A stretch of DNA of 64,000 nt from Lysobacter capsici (GCF_018732085.1 NZ_CP076103.1:3844001-3908000), one strand, 5' to 3'; counted from the first letter of the stretch, positions 30,124 to 37,478 are shown. Program-made: numbers and translations. The notes: generated by a model not told the origin, from the sequence alone.

Positions 30124-30152
30124 TCGCGACAGGCGCGCGGTAGGTACGATCC

Positions 30153-30180
30153 GCAAGGCCCGCGAATGCGCGGGCCTTGC
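30153..30180 (+). terminator. Hairpin after peptide gene 1
   Basis: GCAAGGCCCGCG, loop AATG, CGCGGGCCTTGC: a perfect 12-bp stem 30 bases past the stop. There is no T-run, so termination efficiency is uncertain. Confidence 0.6.
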
Positions 30181-30218
30181 GTCGATGCGTCGATGCGGCA
30201 ATGCAAGATCGCGTCCGC

Positions 30219-30320
30219 TTTTGTGGGAGGGGTTTCAACCCCGACGCTTCCGGCTTAGGTCGCCGGAAACTTCACCGCCGCGTAGCGAAAAGCGTCGGGG
30301 TTGAAACCCCTCCCACAACA
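30219..30320. repeat. REP-like inverted repeat, family A, upstream of peptide gene 2
   Basis: Arms TTGTGGGAGGGGTTTCAACC and GGGGTTGAAACCCCTCCCAC enclose a spacer that is the reverse complement (about 40 of 43 bases) of the spacer at 29580-29680. It begins 322 bases before the GTG of peptide gene 2, the same offset as in unit 1. Confidence 0.85.
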
Positions 30321-30470
30321 AACCTCGAAGGCTCCTGAGCGCTCCAGGTTTCCTCGCACCGGTCTTCGCCCTCGCGCCTGCCGGACCACGATCCGCCCAG
30401 CTGAATGCGGCGTTTCACTCGCCCCCCGCATCGGCCATGAGCGCGCGGTCGCAGACTGCGAGCGCATCGC

Positions 30471-30521
30471 TTGACCCCTGCCCGCACGCGTGCCTAGCGT
30501 GGCCTCGCCAGATGGACTGGC
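30471..30521 (+). promoter_or_regulatory. Promoter and palindrome of peptide gene 2
   Basis: TTGACC at 30471-30476, 18-base spacer, TAGCGT at 30495-30500, palindrome GCCAGATGGACTGGC at 30507-30521, GTG 20 bases later. Nearly identical to unit 1 as part of a 639-bp duplication. Confidence 0.6.
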
Positions 30522-30540
30522 GCCACATGAAGGACGTCTT

Positions 30541-30774
30541 GTGAACAAAGGGAACCGTAGCATTCGCTTGACCGCGGTCGCCGTCGGAGTATTCGGCTTC
30601 GCCGCTTCGCTTACCGCTTTCGCCGGCGCGACCGGTTGGGGCTGCGACCATTGCCTGCCGATTTATTACGACTGCACGGCCGCCAACCCGGACAACCGCG
30701 ACGGCTGCCTGGCGGAATTCTGGAACTGCCAGACCTCGAACGGCTGCATGATCACCCTGCCGCCGGACTACTGA
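30541..30774 (+). CDS. Six-cysteine secreted peptide 2
   Basis: A 77-residue precursor. The 28-residue leader is identical to that of peptide 1 (ending FAASLTAFA); the 49-residue mature part GATGWGCDHCLPIYYDC... has spacing C-x2-C-x6-C-x10-C-x6-C-x5-C. The leader and upstream DNA match unit 1 almost base for base, whereas the mature region differs at about half its positions. It therefore arose by recent duplication followed by change concentrated in the mature peptide. AAGGA precedes the GTG. Confidence 0.82.
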   Translation: MNKGNRSIRLTAVAVGVFGFAASLTAFAGATGWGCDHCLPIYYDCTAANPDNRDGCLAEFWNCQTSNGCMITLPPDY

Positions 30775-30798
30775 TCTCCAGCAGCGCGAGCAGTAACC

Positions 30799-30836
30799 GA
30801 CAAGGCCCGCGAACGCATATTCGCGGGCATTGTCCG
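30799..30836 (+). terminator. Hairpin after peptide gene 2
   Basis: GACAAGGCCCGCGAA pairs imperfectly with TTCGCGGGCATTGTC across a six-base loop, 24 bases past the stop. There is no T-run. The rest of the 331-bp gap up to peptide gene 3 contains only that gene's promoter. Confidence 0.5.
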
Positions 30837-31035
30837 ATGACGCCGCTGCAAATATCGCCAGACGACTGCGAGTCGCCGGCGTTGCGGTTATTGCGCGCCG
30901 AACGACGAGCGGCGCATGCAATGCGCTCGCAGTCGCGGATGCGCCGAACGAGCCACGGCAACGACGACCCCAAGCTCGCCCGCGACGCGTCGATTCCCGA
31001 TCGCGAGCTCGCTCCCGGATCGCGACGCAGTTGGC

Positions 31036-31085
31036 TTGACCGCCCCCAAGGCCGCGTCTAGCGTGATCGCGCCAGGTGGACTGGC
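31036..31085 (+). promoter_or_regulatory. Promoter and palindrome of peptide gene 3
   Basis: TTGACC at 31036-31041, 17-base spacer, TAGCGT at 31059-31064, palindrome GCCAGGTGGACTGGC at 31071-31085, GTG 20 bases after. The flanking DNA has diverged from units 1 and 2, so conservation of the -35, -10 and palindrome is informative. Confidence 0.62.
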
Positions 31086-31105
31086 GACACACACAAGGAC
31101 GACTC

Positions 31106-31336
31106 GTGAACATCAGCAAGCGTGTCACCCGCCTGGACCTCCTCGCCGCGGGCGTGTTCGGTTTCGCCGCTTCGCTCACCGCTTCGGCGGGACTGCGCGA
31201 TTGCTCGCACTGCCTGCCCTCGTATCACGCCTGCGTGCAGAGCGGCAATCCGGATCCCCAACCCAGCTGCCTGGAACAGTTCTGGGACTGCGAACGCGCC
31301 GGCGGCTGCCCGATCAGTTTCCCGATCGATCCCTGA
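31106..31336 (+). CDS. Six-cysteine secreted peptide 3
   Basis: A 76-residue precursor from GTG behind AAGGAC. The leader is 28 residues (VNISKRVTRLDLLAAGVFGF, then AASLTASA); the 48-residue mature peptide GLRDCSHCLPSYHAC...CLEQFWDC...CPISFP has spacing C-x2-C-x6-C-x11-C-x6-C-x5-C. It shares CLEQFW with peptide 1. It is followed by a clear intrinsic terminator, so it forms its own transcription unit. Exported; function unknown. Confidence 0.8.
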   Translation: MNISKRVTRLDLLAAGVFGFAASLTASAGLRDCSHCLPSYHACVQSGNPDPQPSCLEQFWDCERAGGCPISFPIDP

Positions 31337-31381
31337 GCGAAACCGCTCCGGTCAGCGCAACCCCACGCACTTGCGCAATGC

Positions 31382-31407
31382 AACCGCGGATATCCATCCG
31401 CGGTTTT
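31382..31407 (+). terminator. Intrinsic terminator after peptide gene 3
   Basis: AACCGCGGAT, loop ATCC, ATCCGCGGTT continuing into a run of four T: a perfect 10-bp stem 45 bases after the stop codon. Confidence 0.75.
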
Positions 31408-31496
31408 CGCATGCGCGTGCGCCACGCATGCACGCAAACCATGCGTGACCCGTCGTATGCTGCGAGCCTTGTCACGCAACCCAAGGAGGGCACCGG

Positions 31497-31787
31497 GTGC
31501 AAACTCCCACTCGTGAAACCAACCCGCTGGCCGTCATCAGCTTGATCTGCGGCCTTCTGAGCTGGTTCGTGCTGCCGATCGTCGGCAGCATCGGCGCGAT
31601 CGTCAGCGGCCACATGGCGCGCGCGCAGATCGGCCGCGAACCGACCCGCTACGAAGGCGACGGCATGGCCATCGCCGGCCTCGTGCTGGGCTGGGCCTCG
31701 GTGATCGTGGGCCTGCTGACCCTGCTGGTGGTGGTGCTGTTCTTCGGCGGCCTGGCCGCGGTGTTCGCCTTCGCCGCCAATCAATGA
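31497..31787 (+). CDS. DUF4190-type small membrane protein
   Basis: A 96-residue protein starting at GTG with a strong AGGAGG nine bases upstream. Two long hydrophobic segments (about 12-36, NPLAVISLICGLLSWFVLPIVGSIGAIV, and 58-90, GMAIAGLVLGWASVIVGLLTLLVVVLFFGG) frame a short loop HMARAQIGREPTRYEGDG. This matches the DUF4190 pattern, in which the conserved G-x-A-x-A-G-x-x-L-G begins the second segment. The function of the family is unknown. It lies inside the peptide array between peptides 3 and 4 in the same direction, possibly by chance. Confidence 0.8.
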   Translation: MQTPTRETNPLAVISLICGLLSWFVLPIVGSIGAIVSGHMARAQIGREPTRYEGDGMAIAGLVLGWASVIVGLLTLLVVVLFFGGLAAVFAFAANQ

Positions 31788-31875
31788 ATCCGGCGCGCGG
31801 ACGAGCCAGGCATCGGCGCGCGCCGCGACTTCGCGAATTTGAGCGGCGCGCGCCGTAAACTGCTGCGGCGCAGCT

Positions 31876-31925
31876 TGTTCCGCGCACGTCCTCGTCACAA
31901 GCTGGGCCCGGCCAGATGGACTGGC
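31876..31925 (+). promoter_or_regulatory. Palindrome and weak promoter of peptide gene 4
   Basis: GCCAGATGGACTGGC at 31911-31925, 21 bases before the ATG of peptide 4. Twelve bases upstream, as in units 1-3, a weak -10-like CAAGCT (31899) lies 17 bases from TTGTTC (31876). The palindrome is conserved although the -35/-10 has decayed. Confidence 0.45.
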
Positions 31926-31946
31926 GCTAAGGACAGGACACCTTCA

Positions 31947-32171
31947 ATGAAGACATGGACCCGTACAGCCCGCCTGACCGCGATCGCGGCCGGCGTTTTC
32001 GGCTTCTCCGCCTCGCTGACCGCGTTCGCCGCGGTCGACAAATGCCACCAGTGCTACACCGACGTGCTGGAGTGGTGCGAGGCCAACACCCCCAATGCGA
32101 CGCCGAGCTGCTGGCTGCAGTACCGCGCCTGCCTGACCGCGAACCGCTGCCAGATCGTCATCGAGCCCTGA
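31947..32171 (+). CDS. Six-cysteine secreted peptide 4
   Basis: A 74-residue precursor. The 28-residue leader (MKTWTRTARLTAIAAGVFGF, then SASLTAFA) precedes a 46-residue mature peptide AVDKCHQCYTDVLEWCEAN... with spacing C-x2-C-x7-C-x10-C-x6-C-x5-C, the only member with seven residues between cysteines 2 and 3. The ATG is 13 bases from an AAGGA, farther than usual. The mature part shares almost only cysteines with peptides 1-3. No terminator with a T-run is evident downstream. Confidence 0.8.
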   Translation: MKTWTRTARLTAIAAGVFGFSASLTAFAAVDKCHQCYTDVLEWCEANTPNATPSCWLQYRACLTANRCQIVIEP

Positions 32172-32429
32172 GCTCTCGGGCCGGCCGCGACCGATGTCGC
32201 CGGCCGGCTTCGCCCACGGACGTACATGGCGATCCGCATGCCAGCGCACGGCCCCGGCGCGTGATCGATTCGCGCTGCATCGCCCGCGGCCGCGCCGGTT
32301 TCGCGCCTGCGAGCCCGCGCCGTGGGAGCGCCACGCCTTTTGCAGGACGCCTGTCGCCAGGATTTTCGCCTCGCCGCACCCATGCCACCGTCAGCAACGC
32401 CGCACTCATCCCAACCAAGGACAGACCCG

Positions 32430-32654
32430 ATGAAGACCCGTAACCGCTCCACCCGCCTGGCCCTGATCGCCCTGGCCGCCTTCGGTTTCGCCGCCTCGCT
32501 GTCGGCGGTGGCGTCCGACGACGCGGCCTGCCGGCAGTGCCGGCTCGAATACGAAAACTGCCTGATGTACAGCGAAATTCCCGGCGGCGGCAACTGCGAC
32601 GCGCGCTTCGCCCAGTGCGTGCGCACGCTCGATTGCCCGGTCGAAGAGATCTGA
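32430..32654 (+). CDS. Six-cysteine secreted peptide 5
   Basis: A 74-residue precursor from ATG behind AAGGACAGACCCG. The 28-residue leader (MKTRNRSTRLALIALAAFGF, then AASLSAVA) precedes a 46-residue mature peptide SDDAACRQCRLEYENC... with spacing C-x2-C-x6-C-x11-C-x6-C-x5-C. With peptide 6 it forms a subgroup sharing LIALAAFGFAASLSA in the leader and a CRxCR-type start in the mature part. The palindrome found before peptides 1-4 is absent. Exported; function unknown. Confidence 0.8.
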   Translation: MKTRNRSTRLALIALAAFGFAASLSAVASDDAACRQCRLEYENCLMYSEIPGGGNCDARFAQCVRTLDCPVEEI

Positions 32655-32734
32655 TTCGCGCCTCGACCCGCGCCGTCGCGGCCATCGTCTGCGCACCGCG
32701 TGGAGCCATCGATCGCCTACGGGAGACAAACTCG

Positions 32735-32959
32735 ATGAACACTCACAACCGCACCAAGCGCCTGGGCCTGATCGCCCTGGCGGCGTTCGGCTTCGCCGCT
32801 TCGCTTTCGGCGATGGCGGACGACCGGAACACTTGCGAAAGCTGCCGGATCGATTGGGAGTACTGCCTGGGGACTTCCTTGCCCCAGGACGCCCACGTAT
32901 GCGACGTGCGTTACGTGCAGTGCGTAGTTCCCCTCAATTGTCCGATCTCGAATTATTGA
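32735..32959 (+). CDS. Six-cysteine secreted peptide 6
   Basis: A 74-residue precursor, 80 bases after peptide 5 and possibly co-transcribed with it. The 28-residue leader (MNTHNRTKRLGLIALAAFGF, then AASLSAMA) is followed by a 46-residue mature peptide DDRNTCESCRIDWEYC... with spacing C-x2-C-x6-C-x11-C-x6-C-x5-C. GGGAGA precedes the ATG by seven bases. An 11-bp GC hairpin follows at once. The in-frame opening back to 32537 overlaps peptide 5 and is rejected. Confidence 0.8.
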   Translation: MNTHNRTKRLGLIALAAFGFAASLSAMADDRNTCESCRIDWEYCLGTSLPQDAHVCDVRYVQCVVPLNCPISNY

Positions 32960-32967
32960 TCCTGTCC

Positions 32968-32996
32968 CGGACCGCGCCCGCACGCGGCGCGGTCCG
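32968..32996 (+). terminator. Hairpin after peptide gene 6
   Basis: CGGACCGCGCC, seven-base loop, GGCGCGGTCCG: a perfect 11-bp stem beginning eight bases after the stop, without a T-run. Confidence 0.6.
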
Positions 32997-33023
32997 GATG
33001 CGAACGAAACCCGCCGAAACCGC

Positions 33024-33053
33024 TGCAGGAGCGGCGCAAGCCGCGACCGCGAC
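33024..33053. repeat. REP-like half element, family B
   Basis: TGCAGGAGCGGCGCAAGCCG followed by CGACCGCGAC, a single arm of the family B repeat. It lies in the 346-bp gap between the convergent peptide genes 6 and 7, where no other gene is supported. Confidence 0.65.
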
Positions 33054-33305
33054 ACCGCAACCACGGCAAACGCCGGATATAGCTTGCCCCGCAAACGAAA
33101 CACTGCGGTTGCGGCTCACGACCGAAGCGAATCCCGATGGCACGCCGCTACCGCAAGGGCGGTTCCCATTCCAAGCGCACGCCGTCCGCCCGCGCCATGC
33201 ACGAACACCGCGGCCGGACAGGCCGGACAAAACGGCGCAACGCCCCGATACGTCCAAGCCAGCACAGATACGCGCTTGGACGCAGGAGCGTGCGCCCGCG
33301 CGAAC

Positions 33306-33527
33306 TCAACCGGGCGGCACGCAGAACGGGAATTCGGCCTGGCGCAAGCACTCCCCGTGTTGTTCGTAACAAGCCAGGTCGCCCGGATTGCTGGTCATGC
33401 AGATTTGGAACAGCAGTCGGCAGCGTGCGCAATCTTCCTCGCCGGCCGTTGCGGCGAGCGAGGCGGCGAAACCGAACAGGCCGATCGCGAGCGCGGTCAG
33501 GCGGATGCTGCGATAACTCATGTTCAC
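33306..33527 (-). CDS. Six-cysteine secreted peptide 7 (opposite strand)
   Basis: A 73-residue precursor on the minus strand, convergent with peptide 6. GGAGG lies seven bases before a GTG (33527), giving VNMSYRSIRLTALAIGLFGF, then AASLAATA: a leader of 28 residues as in the other six and starting VN like peptides 1-3. The nearer ATG two codons later is the alternative. The mature 45 residues GEEDCARCRLLFQIC... have spacing C-x2-C-x6-C-x9-C-x6-C-x8-C, the last gap being longer than in the others. It completes the family. Confidence 0.78.
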   Translation of the reverse strand: MNMSYRSIRLTALAIGLFGFAASLAATAGEEDCARCRLLFQICMTSNPGDLACYEQHGECLRQAEFPFCVPPG

Positions 33528-33829
33528 GAGAATCCCTCCTGTAATGCCAGTCCGTTCTGGTGCAGCCCACGCTAGGCGGCGCCGACGGGAAGGGTCAAGC
33601 AAGGGGTACGCGTTTCGCGATCGCCGGCGTGAAATACAACGCGACGATGCCTGGTGGCGGCGGATACGCATTGCGGTCCGCGCCGGTCCGGCGGCGGCGA
33701 TCGGTTCGGAACATGCCGCTCACACAGCACGCCGATGTGCGTGCGCGCCCGTCCACCACGCAGCGCTCGCCCCCAAGCGCCCGCTTGGGCGATAATCCGC
33801 GTTCCCCGACCCGAGTGCCCCCCGACCTC
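33528..33829. other. Divergent intergenic region before pyrD
   Basis: About 300 bases between peptide 7 (leftward) and pyrD (rightward). It should contain both promoters, but none could be assigned. No gene is supported. Confidence 0.4.
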
Positions 33830-34888
33830 GTGTATAGCCTTGCCCGCCCCTTCCTCTTCGGACTGGACGCCGAACGCGCGCACGGCCTCGGCCTGACGGC
33901 GCTGGAGACGGCTTATCGCAGCGGCCTCAACCCGCTGATGGCCCGGCCGCCCAAGCCGCTGCCGACCAAAGTCCTCGGCCTGAGCTTCCCCAACCCGGTC
34001 GGCCTGGCCGCCGGTCTGGACAAGAACGGCGCGCACATCGACGCGCTGCTGTCGCTGGGTTTCGGCTTCATCGAAATCGGCACCGTCACGCCCAAGCCGC
34101 AGGCCGGCAATCCCAAGCCGCGCATGTTCCGGCTGCCCGAGCAGCAGGCGGTGATCAATCGCCTGGGCTTCAACAACGAAGGCGTCGACGCGCTGGTGCG
34201 CAACGTCGCCAAGGCCCGGCGCAAGCGCGGCCTGCTCGGCATCAACATCGGCAAGAACAAGGACACGCCCAACGAGAGCGCCGAGGACGATTACCTCTAC
34301 TGCCTCGAACGCGTGTACCCGCTGGCCGACTACATCACCGTGAACATCTCCTCGCCCAATACCGCCGGCCTGCGCGAACTGCAGGAAGAGCAGTCGCTGC
34401 GGCGGCTGGTCGGCAACCTGCGCGAGGCGCAGGAGAAGCTGGCCGCGCGCGAGGGCAAGCGGGTGCCGATGCTGGTCAAGATCGCGCCGGACCTGTCCGA
34501 CGACGACATCGAGGCCGCCGGCCGCGTGCTCGGCGAGTTGCAGGTCGACGGCGTGATCGCGACCAACACCACCATCGCCCGCGACGGCGTGGAAGGCAGC
34601 GCGTTCGCGAACGAGATGGGCGGCCTGTCCGGCCGGCCGCTGATGACCCAGTCGACCACGGTGCTGCGCAAGATGCGCACGCGCCTGCCCGAGAGCATCC
34701 CGATGATCGGGGTCGGCGGCATTCTGTCGGGCGCCGACGCGGTGACCAAGATGGCCGCCGGTGCGAGCCTGGTGCAGTGCTACTCGGGCCTGGTGTACCG
34801 CGGCCCGGCGCTGGTGCATGAATGCGTCGACGCCATCCGCCGCCGCAAGGAAGCGCCCAGCCGCGGTCACGTGCCGCCGACGATCTGA
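33830..34888 (+). CDS. pyrD: Dihydroorotate dehydrogenase (quinone), class 2
   Basis: A 352-residue FMN enzyme of the inner-membrane face that oxidises dihydroorotate to orotate in pyrimidine synthesis, passing electrons to quinone. The amphipathic N-terminus ([21 protein letters not shown]) marks class 2. The core has [52 protein letters not shown], the catalytic serine in [15 protein letters not shown] (S175, as in E. coli), [19 protein letters not shown] and [12 protein letters not shown]. The GTG at 33830 was chosen because it gives the family N-terminus; a GTG at 33815 is possible. Confidence 0.96.
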   Translation: MYSLARPFLFGLDAERAHGLGLTALETAYRSGLNPLMARPPKPLPTKVLGLSFPNPVGLAAGLDKNGAHIDALLSLGFGFIEIGTVTPKPQAGNPKPRMFRLPEQQAVINRLGFNNEGVDALVRNVAKARRKRGLLGINIGKNKDTPNESAEDDYLYCLERVYPLADYITVNISSPNTAGLRELQEEQSLRRLVGNLREAQEKLAAREGKRVPMLVKIAPDLSDDDIEAAGRVLGELQVDGVIATNTTIARDGVEGSAFANEMGGLSGRPLMTQSTTVLRKMRTRLPESIPMIGVGGILSGADAVTKMAAGASLVQCYSGLVYRGPALVHECVDAIRRRKEAPSRGHVPPTI

Positions 34889-34949
34889 GCCGCCGCCATC
34901 GCTTCCCAGTCCGCCCGCTTTTCGATGTCACTCCATCCGGCCTTCGCGC

Positions 34950-35990
34950 ATGACCGCTGAACCGCGCATCGTGCGCGACGCTGAGCTGCGCCACCGCAAT
35001 ACCTTCGGCGTGGCCGCGCGCGCGCCTTGGCTGGTGTCGATCGACGACGCCGCGGCGCTGCCGCAGGCCTTGCGGACCGGCCCGTTGAACGACGGCATCG
35101 CGCTGACCCTCGGCGGCGGCAGCAACCTGCTGTTCGCCGGCGATCCGGCCGGCGCCGTGCTCGAACTCAGCGGCCGCCGCATCGCGACCCTCGGCGGCGA
35201 CGGCGACCACGCGATCGTGCGCGCCGACGCCGGGGTGATCTGGCACGAGTTCGTCATGCACAGCCTCGCCCAGGGCCTGGCCGGCCTGGAAAACCTGGCG
35301 CTGATCCCCGGCACCGTCGGCGCCTCGCCGATCCAGAACATCGGCGCCTACGGCGTTGAGGTGCGCGACTTCGTGCACGCGGTCGAAGCCTTCGAACCGG
35401 CCAGCGGCCAGTGGCATCGCTTCGACAACGCCGCCTGCGCATTCGCCTACCGCGACAGCCGCTTCAAGCAGTCGCCCGATCGCTATCTGATCACCGCGGT
35501 CGAATTCGCGCTGCCGCGCGCGCCCGCGCTCAAGCTCGACTACGCCGGCATCGGCGAGGAACTCGCGGCGATGGGCGTGAGCGCGCCGACGCCGCAGACG
35601 GTGGCCGATGCGGTGATCGCGATCCGCCGGCGCAAACTGCCCGATCCGGCGGTGCTCGGCAATGCCGGCAGCTTCTTCAAGAACCCGATCGTGGCCGCCG
35701 CGCAGGCCGAAGCCTTGCTCGCGCAGCATCCGACGATGCCGGTGTTCCGCGGCGCCGATGCCGACACCCGCAAGCTGTCGGCGGCCTGGCTGATCGACGC
35801 CTGCGGCTGGAAAGGCCATCGCGACGGCGACGCCGGCGTGTCGGCCGCGCACGCGCTGGTGCTGGTCAACCACGGCGGCGCCGGCGGCCTGCAACTGCTC
35901 GACCTCGCCCGCCGCATCGCCGACTCGGTGCAGGCGCGGTTCGCGGTCGCGATCGAACCCGAGCCGCGCATCGTCGGCGCGCGCTGGTGA
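34950..35990 (+). CDS. murB: UDP-N-acetylenolpyruvoylglucosamine reductase
   Basis: A 346-residue flavoenzyme (E. coli 342) that reduces UDP-GlcNAc-enolpyruvate to UDP-MurNAc in peptidoglycan synthesis. The FAD domain has RNTFGVAARAPWLV, ALTLGGGSNLLFAGD and LIPGTVGASPIQNIGAYGVE. The catalytic serine is in GNAGSFFKNPIV. SAAWLIDACGWKGHRDGDAGVS and ALVLVNHGGA are the C-terminal type I features. The ATG at 34950 fits the family length. It is 61 bases after pyrD and overlaps the next gene by 4 bases (GTGA). Confidence 0.96.
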   Translation: MTAEPRIVRDAELRHRNTFGVAARAPWLVSIDDAAALPQALRTGPLNDGIALTLGGGSNLLFAGDPAGAVLELSGRRIATLGGDGDHAIVRADAGVIWHEFVMHSLAQGLAGLENLALIPGTVGASPIQNIGAYGVEVRDFVHAVEAFEPASGQWHRFDNAACAFAYRDSRFKQSPDRYLITAVEFALPRAPALKLDYAGIGEELAAMGVSAPTPQTVADAVIAIRRRKLPDPAVLGNAGSFFKNPIVAAAQAEALLAQHPTMPVFRGADADTRKLSAAWLIDACGWKGHRDGDAGVSAAHALVLVNHGGAGGLQLLDLARRIADSVQARFAVAIEPEPRIVGARW

Positions 35991-36898
35991 GCGCAACCCC
36001 GGCGCATCCGCTGCGTGCCGCCGGCCTGATGTTGGCGAGCACCTTGTGCTTCGGGGTCATGGCGATCGCCATCCGGCTGGCCTCGGCCTCGCTGCACACC
36101 TTCGAAATCGCGTTCTTCCGCAACCTGTTCGGACTGCTGGCGGTGTTGCCGTTGTTGCTCGGCGCGCAGCGCGCCGAACTGCGCACCCGGCAACTGCCCA
36201 AGTATTTCGTGCGCTGCCTGATCGGCATGTTCTCGATGCTGGCCGGGTTCTGGGCGCTGGGCCATCTGCCGTTGGCGCAGGCGATTTCGCTGACTTATTC
36301 GACCCCGATCTTCGTCACCATCGCCGCGGTGCTGTTCCTGCGCGAACACGTGCGCGCGCGGCGCTGGCTCGCGGTCGCGGCGGGCTTCATCGGCGTGTTG
36401 ATCATCGTTCGGCCCGGCTCGGCGGAATTCTCGGTCGATAGTCTGGCGGCGTTGCTCGCCGCGGTGCTCGGCGGGGTGATCGCGATCCAGATCAAGCAAC
36501 TGTCGAAGGTCGACTCGGCCAACACCATCGTGCTGTACACCTACGCGTTCTGGGTGCCGATGTCGCTGCTGCCGGCCTTGTTCGTGTGGCAATGGCCGCA
36601 GGGCATCACCTGGCTGTGGATCGCCGCCGCCGGGTTGTTCGGCACCGGCGGGCAGGTGCTGTGGACGCATGCGCTGAAGCTCGGCGAAGTTTCGGCGCTC
36701 ACCCCGATCAGCTTCACCCAGTTGCCGCTGGTCGCCGCCGCCGGCTGGCTGTGGTTCGGCGAAACGCTGGACATATACACGGTGATCGGCGCGGCGATCA
36801 TCCTCGGCTCGAACGCCTACATCGCCCATCGCGAAGCGGTGCTGGCGCGGCGGCGTGCGTCGGCCGCATCGACGGCGGGCGCGGTGCCGGGCGAGTAG
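35987..36898 (+). CDS. EamA/DMT-family inner-membrane transporter
   Basis: A 303-residue protein with about ten hydrophobic helices in two EamA repeats (first half from LMLASTLCFGVMAIAIRLAS, second from LLAAVLGGVIAIQIKQLSK). The end of the first repeat shows the family pattern ALGHLPLAQAISLTYSTPIFVTIAAVLFLREHV. The substrate (metabolite or drug export) cannot be predicted. The GTG start overlaps the murB TGA by four bases, so translation is coupled to murB. An ATG twelve codons later is a possible alternative. A C-terminal basic tail is cytoplasmic. Confidence 0.87.
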   Translation: MSATPAHPLRAAGLMLASTLCFGVMAIAIRLASASLHTFEIAFFRNLFGLLAVLPLLLGAQRAELRTRQLPKYFVRCLIGMFSMLAGFWALGHLPLAQAISLTYSTPIFVTIAAVLFLREHVRARRWLAVAAGFIGVLIIVRPGSAEFSVDSLAALLAAVLGGVIAIQIKQLSKVDSANTIVLYTYAFWVPMSLLPALFVWQWPQGITWLWIAAAGLFGTGGQVLWTHALKLGEVSALTPISFTQLPLVAAAGWLWFGETLDIYTVIGAAIILGSNAYIAHREAVLARRRASAASTAGAVPGE

Positions 36899-36920
36899 CC
36901 ACGCAGCGAACTAGGCTCCC

Positions 36921-37023
36921 TGTAGGAGCGGCGCGAGCCGCGACCGCGAACCACCCGATCGCGGCGCAACCATCTTTCGCCGCAAACGTGACGCAGCGCG
37001 GTCGCGGCTCGCGCCGCTCCTAC
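36921..37023. repeat. REP-like inverted repeat, family B
   Basis: TGTAGGAGCGGCGCGAGCCG followed by CGACCGCG faces GCGGTCGCGGCTCGCGCCGC followed by TCCTA: near-perfect 28-bp arms over a ~45-bp spacer. The rest of the 580-bp gap (37024-37478) is GC-rich with no gene I can support; an AAAGGAGAGAGA ribosome binding site closes it. Confidence 0.85.
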
Positions 37024-37478
37024 CGTGCGACACGAAACCACTGCGCGTTCTGCCAAAACACCGTGAGTCGTGATCGCAAACTCATCGATCGCCGCAACCA
37101 TGCACCATCGCCGCCGCGGCTCGCGTCACATCCGTCCCCGCAGCCGCCACGACACCCCACCGCCGACACGCAGTCGCAGTGACGCAGCACACGTGCGCGC
37201 AATAGGCGATGCGGGTCACATGCTGCAGCGCACGAACCCGCGCGCGCGCCGCGCCGTTTCGTGACGGTTTCAGGGGCAATAGCGGCCACCGGTAGCCGCA
37301 ATCGCGGCCAATCTGCGGCGGCGCCGGTAAACAGGCCCCATCGCAATTGACCCGTCACGCCGCCGCCGCTATTCCGGACGCTGCAGTACGGAGGGGAACC
37401 GGCCGCGCGCACGCCCTAGCTCGCGCCGAACACGCGTTTCGCTCCTCCCTTCATGACGATCCAAAGGAGAGAGACATC

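Noticed and set aside
29580..30774. Idea that two REP elements flanking peptide gene 1 form a composite transposon
   Set aside because: The same REP offset before both duplicated units explains the arrangement better; no target-site duplication or transposase was seen.
36586..37412. Frames across the 580-bp gap before the pectinacetylesterase-like gene
   Set aside because: They span family B repeats and lack codon bias and start signals.
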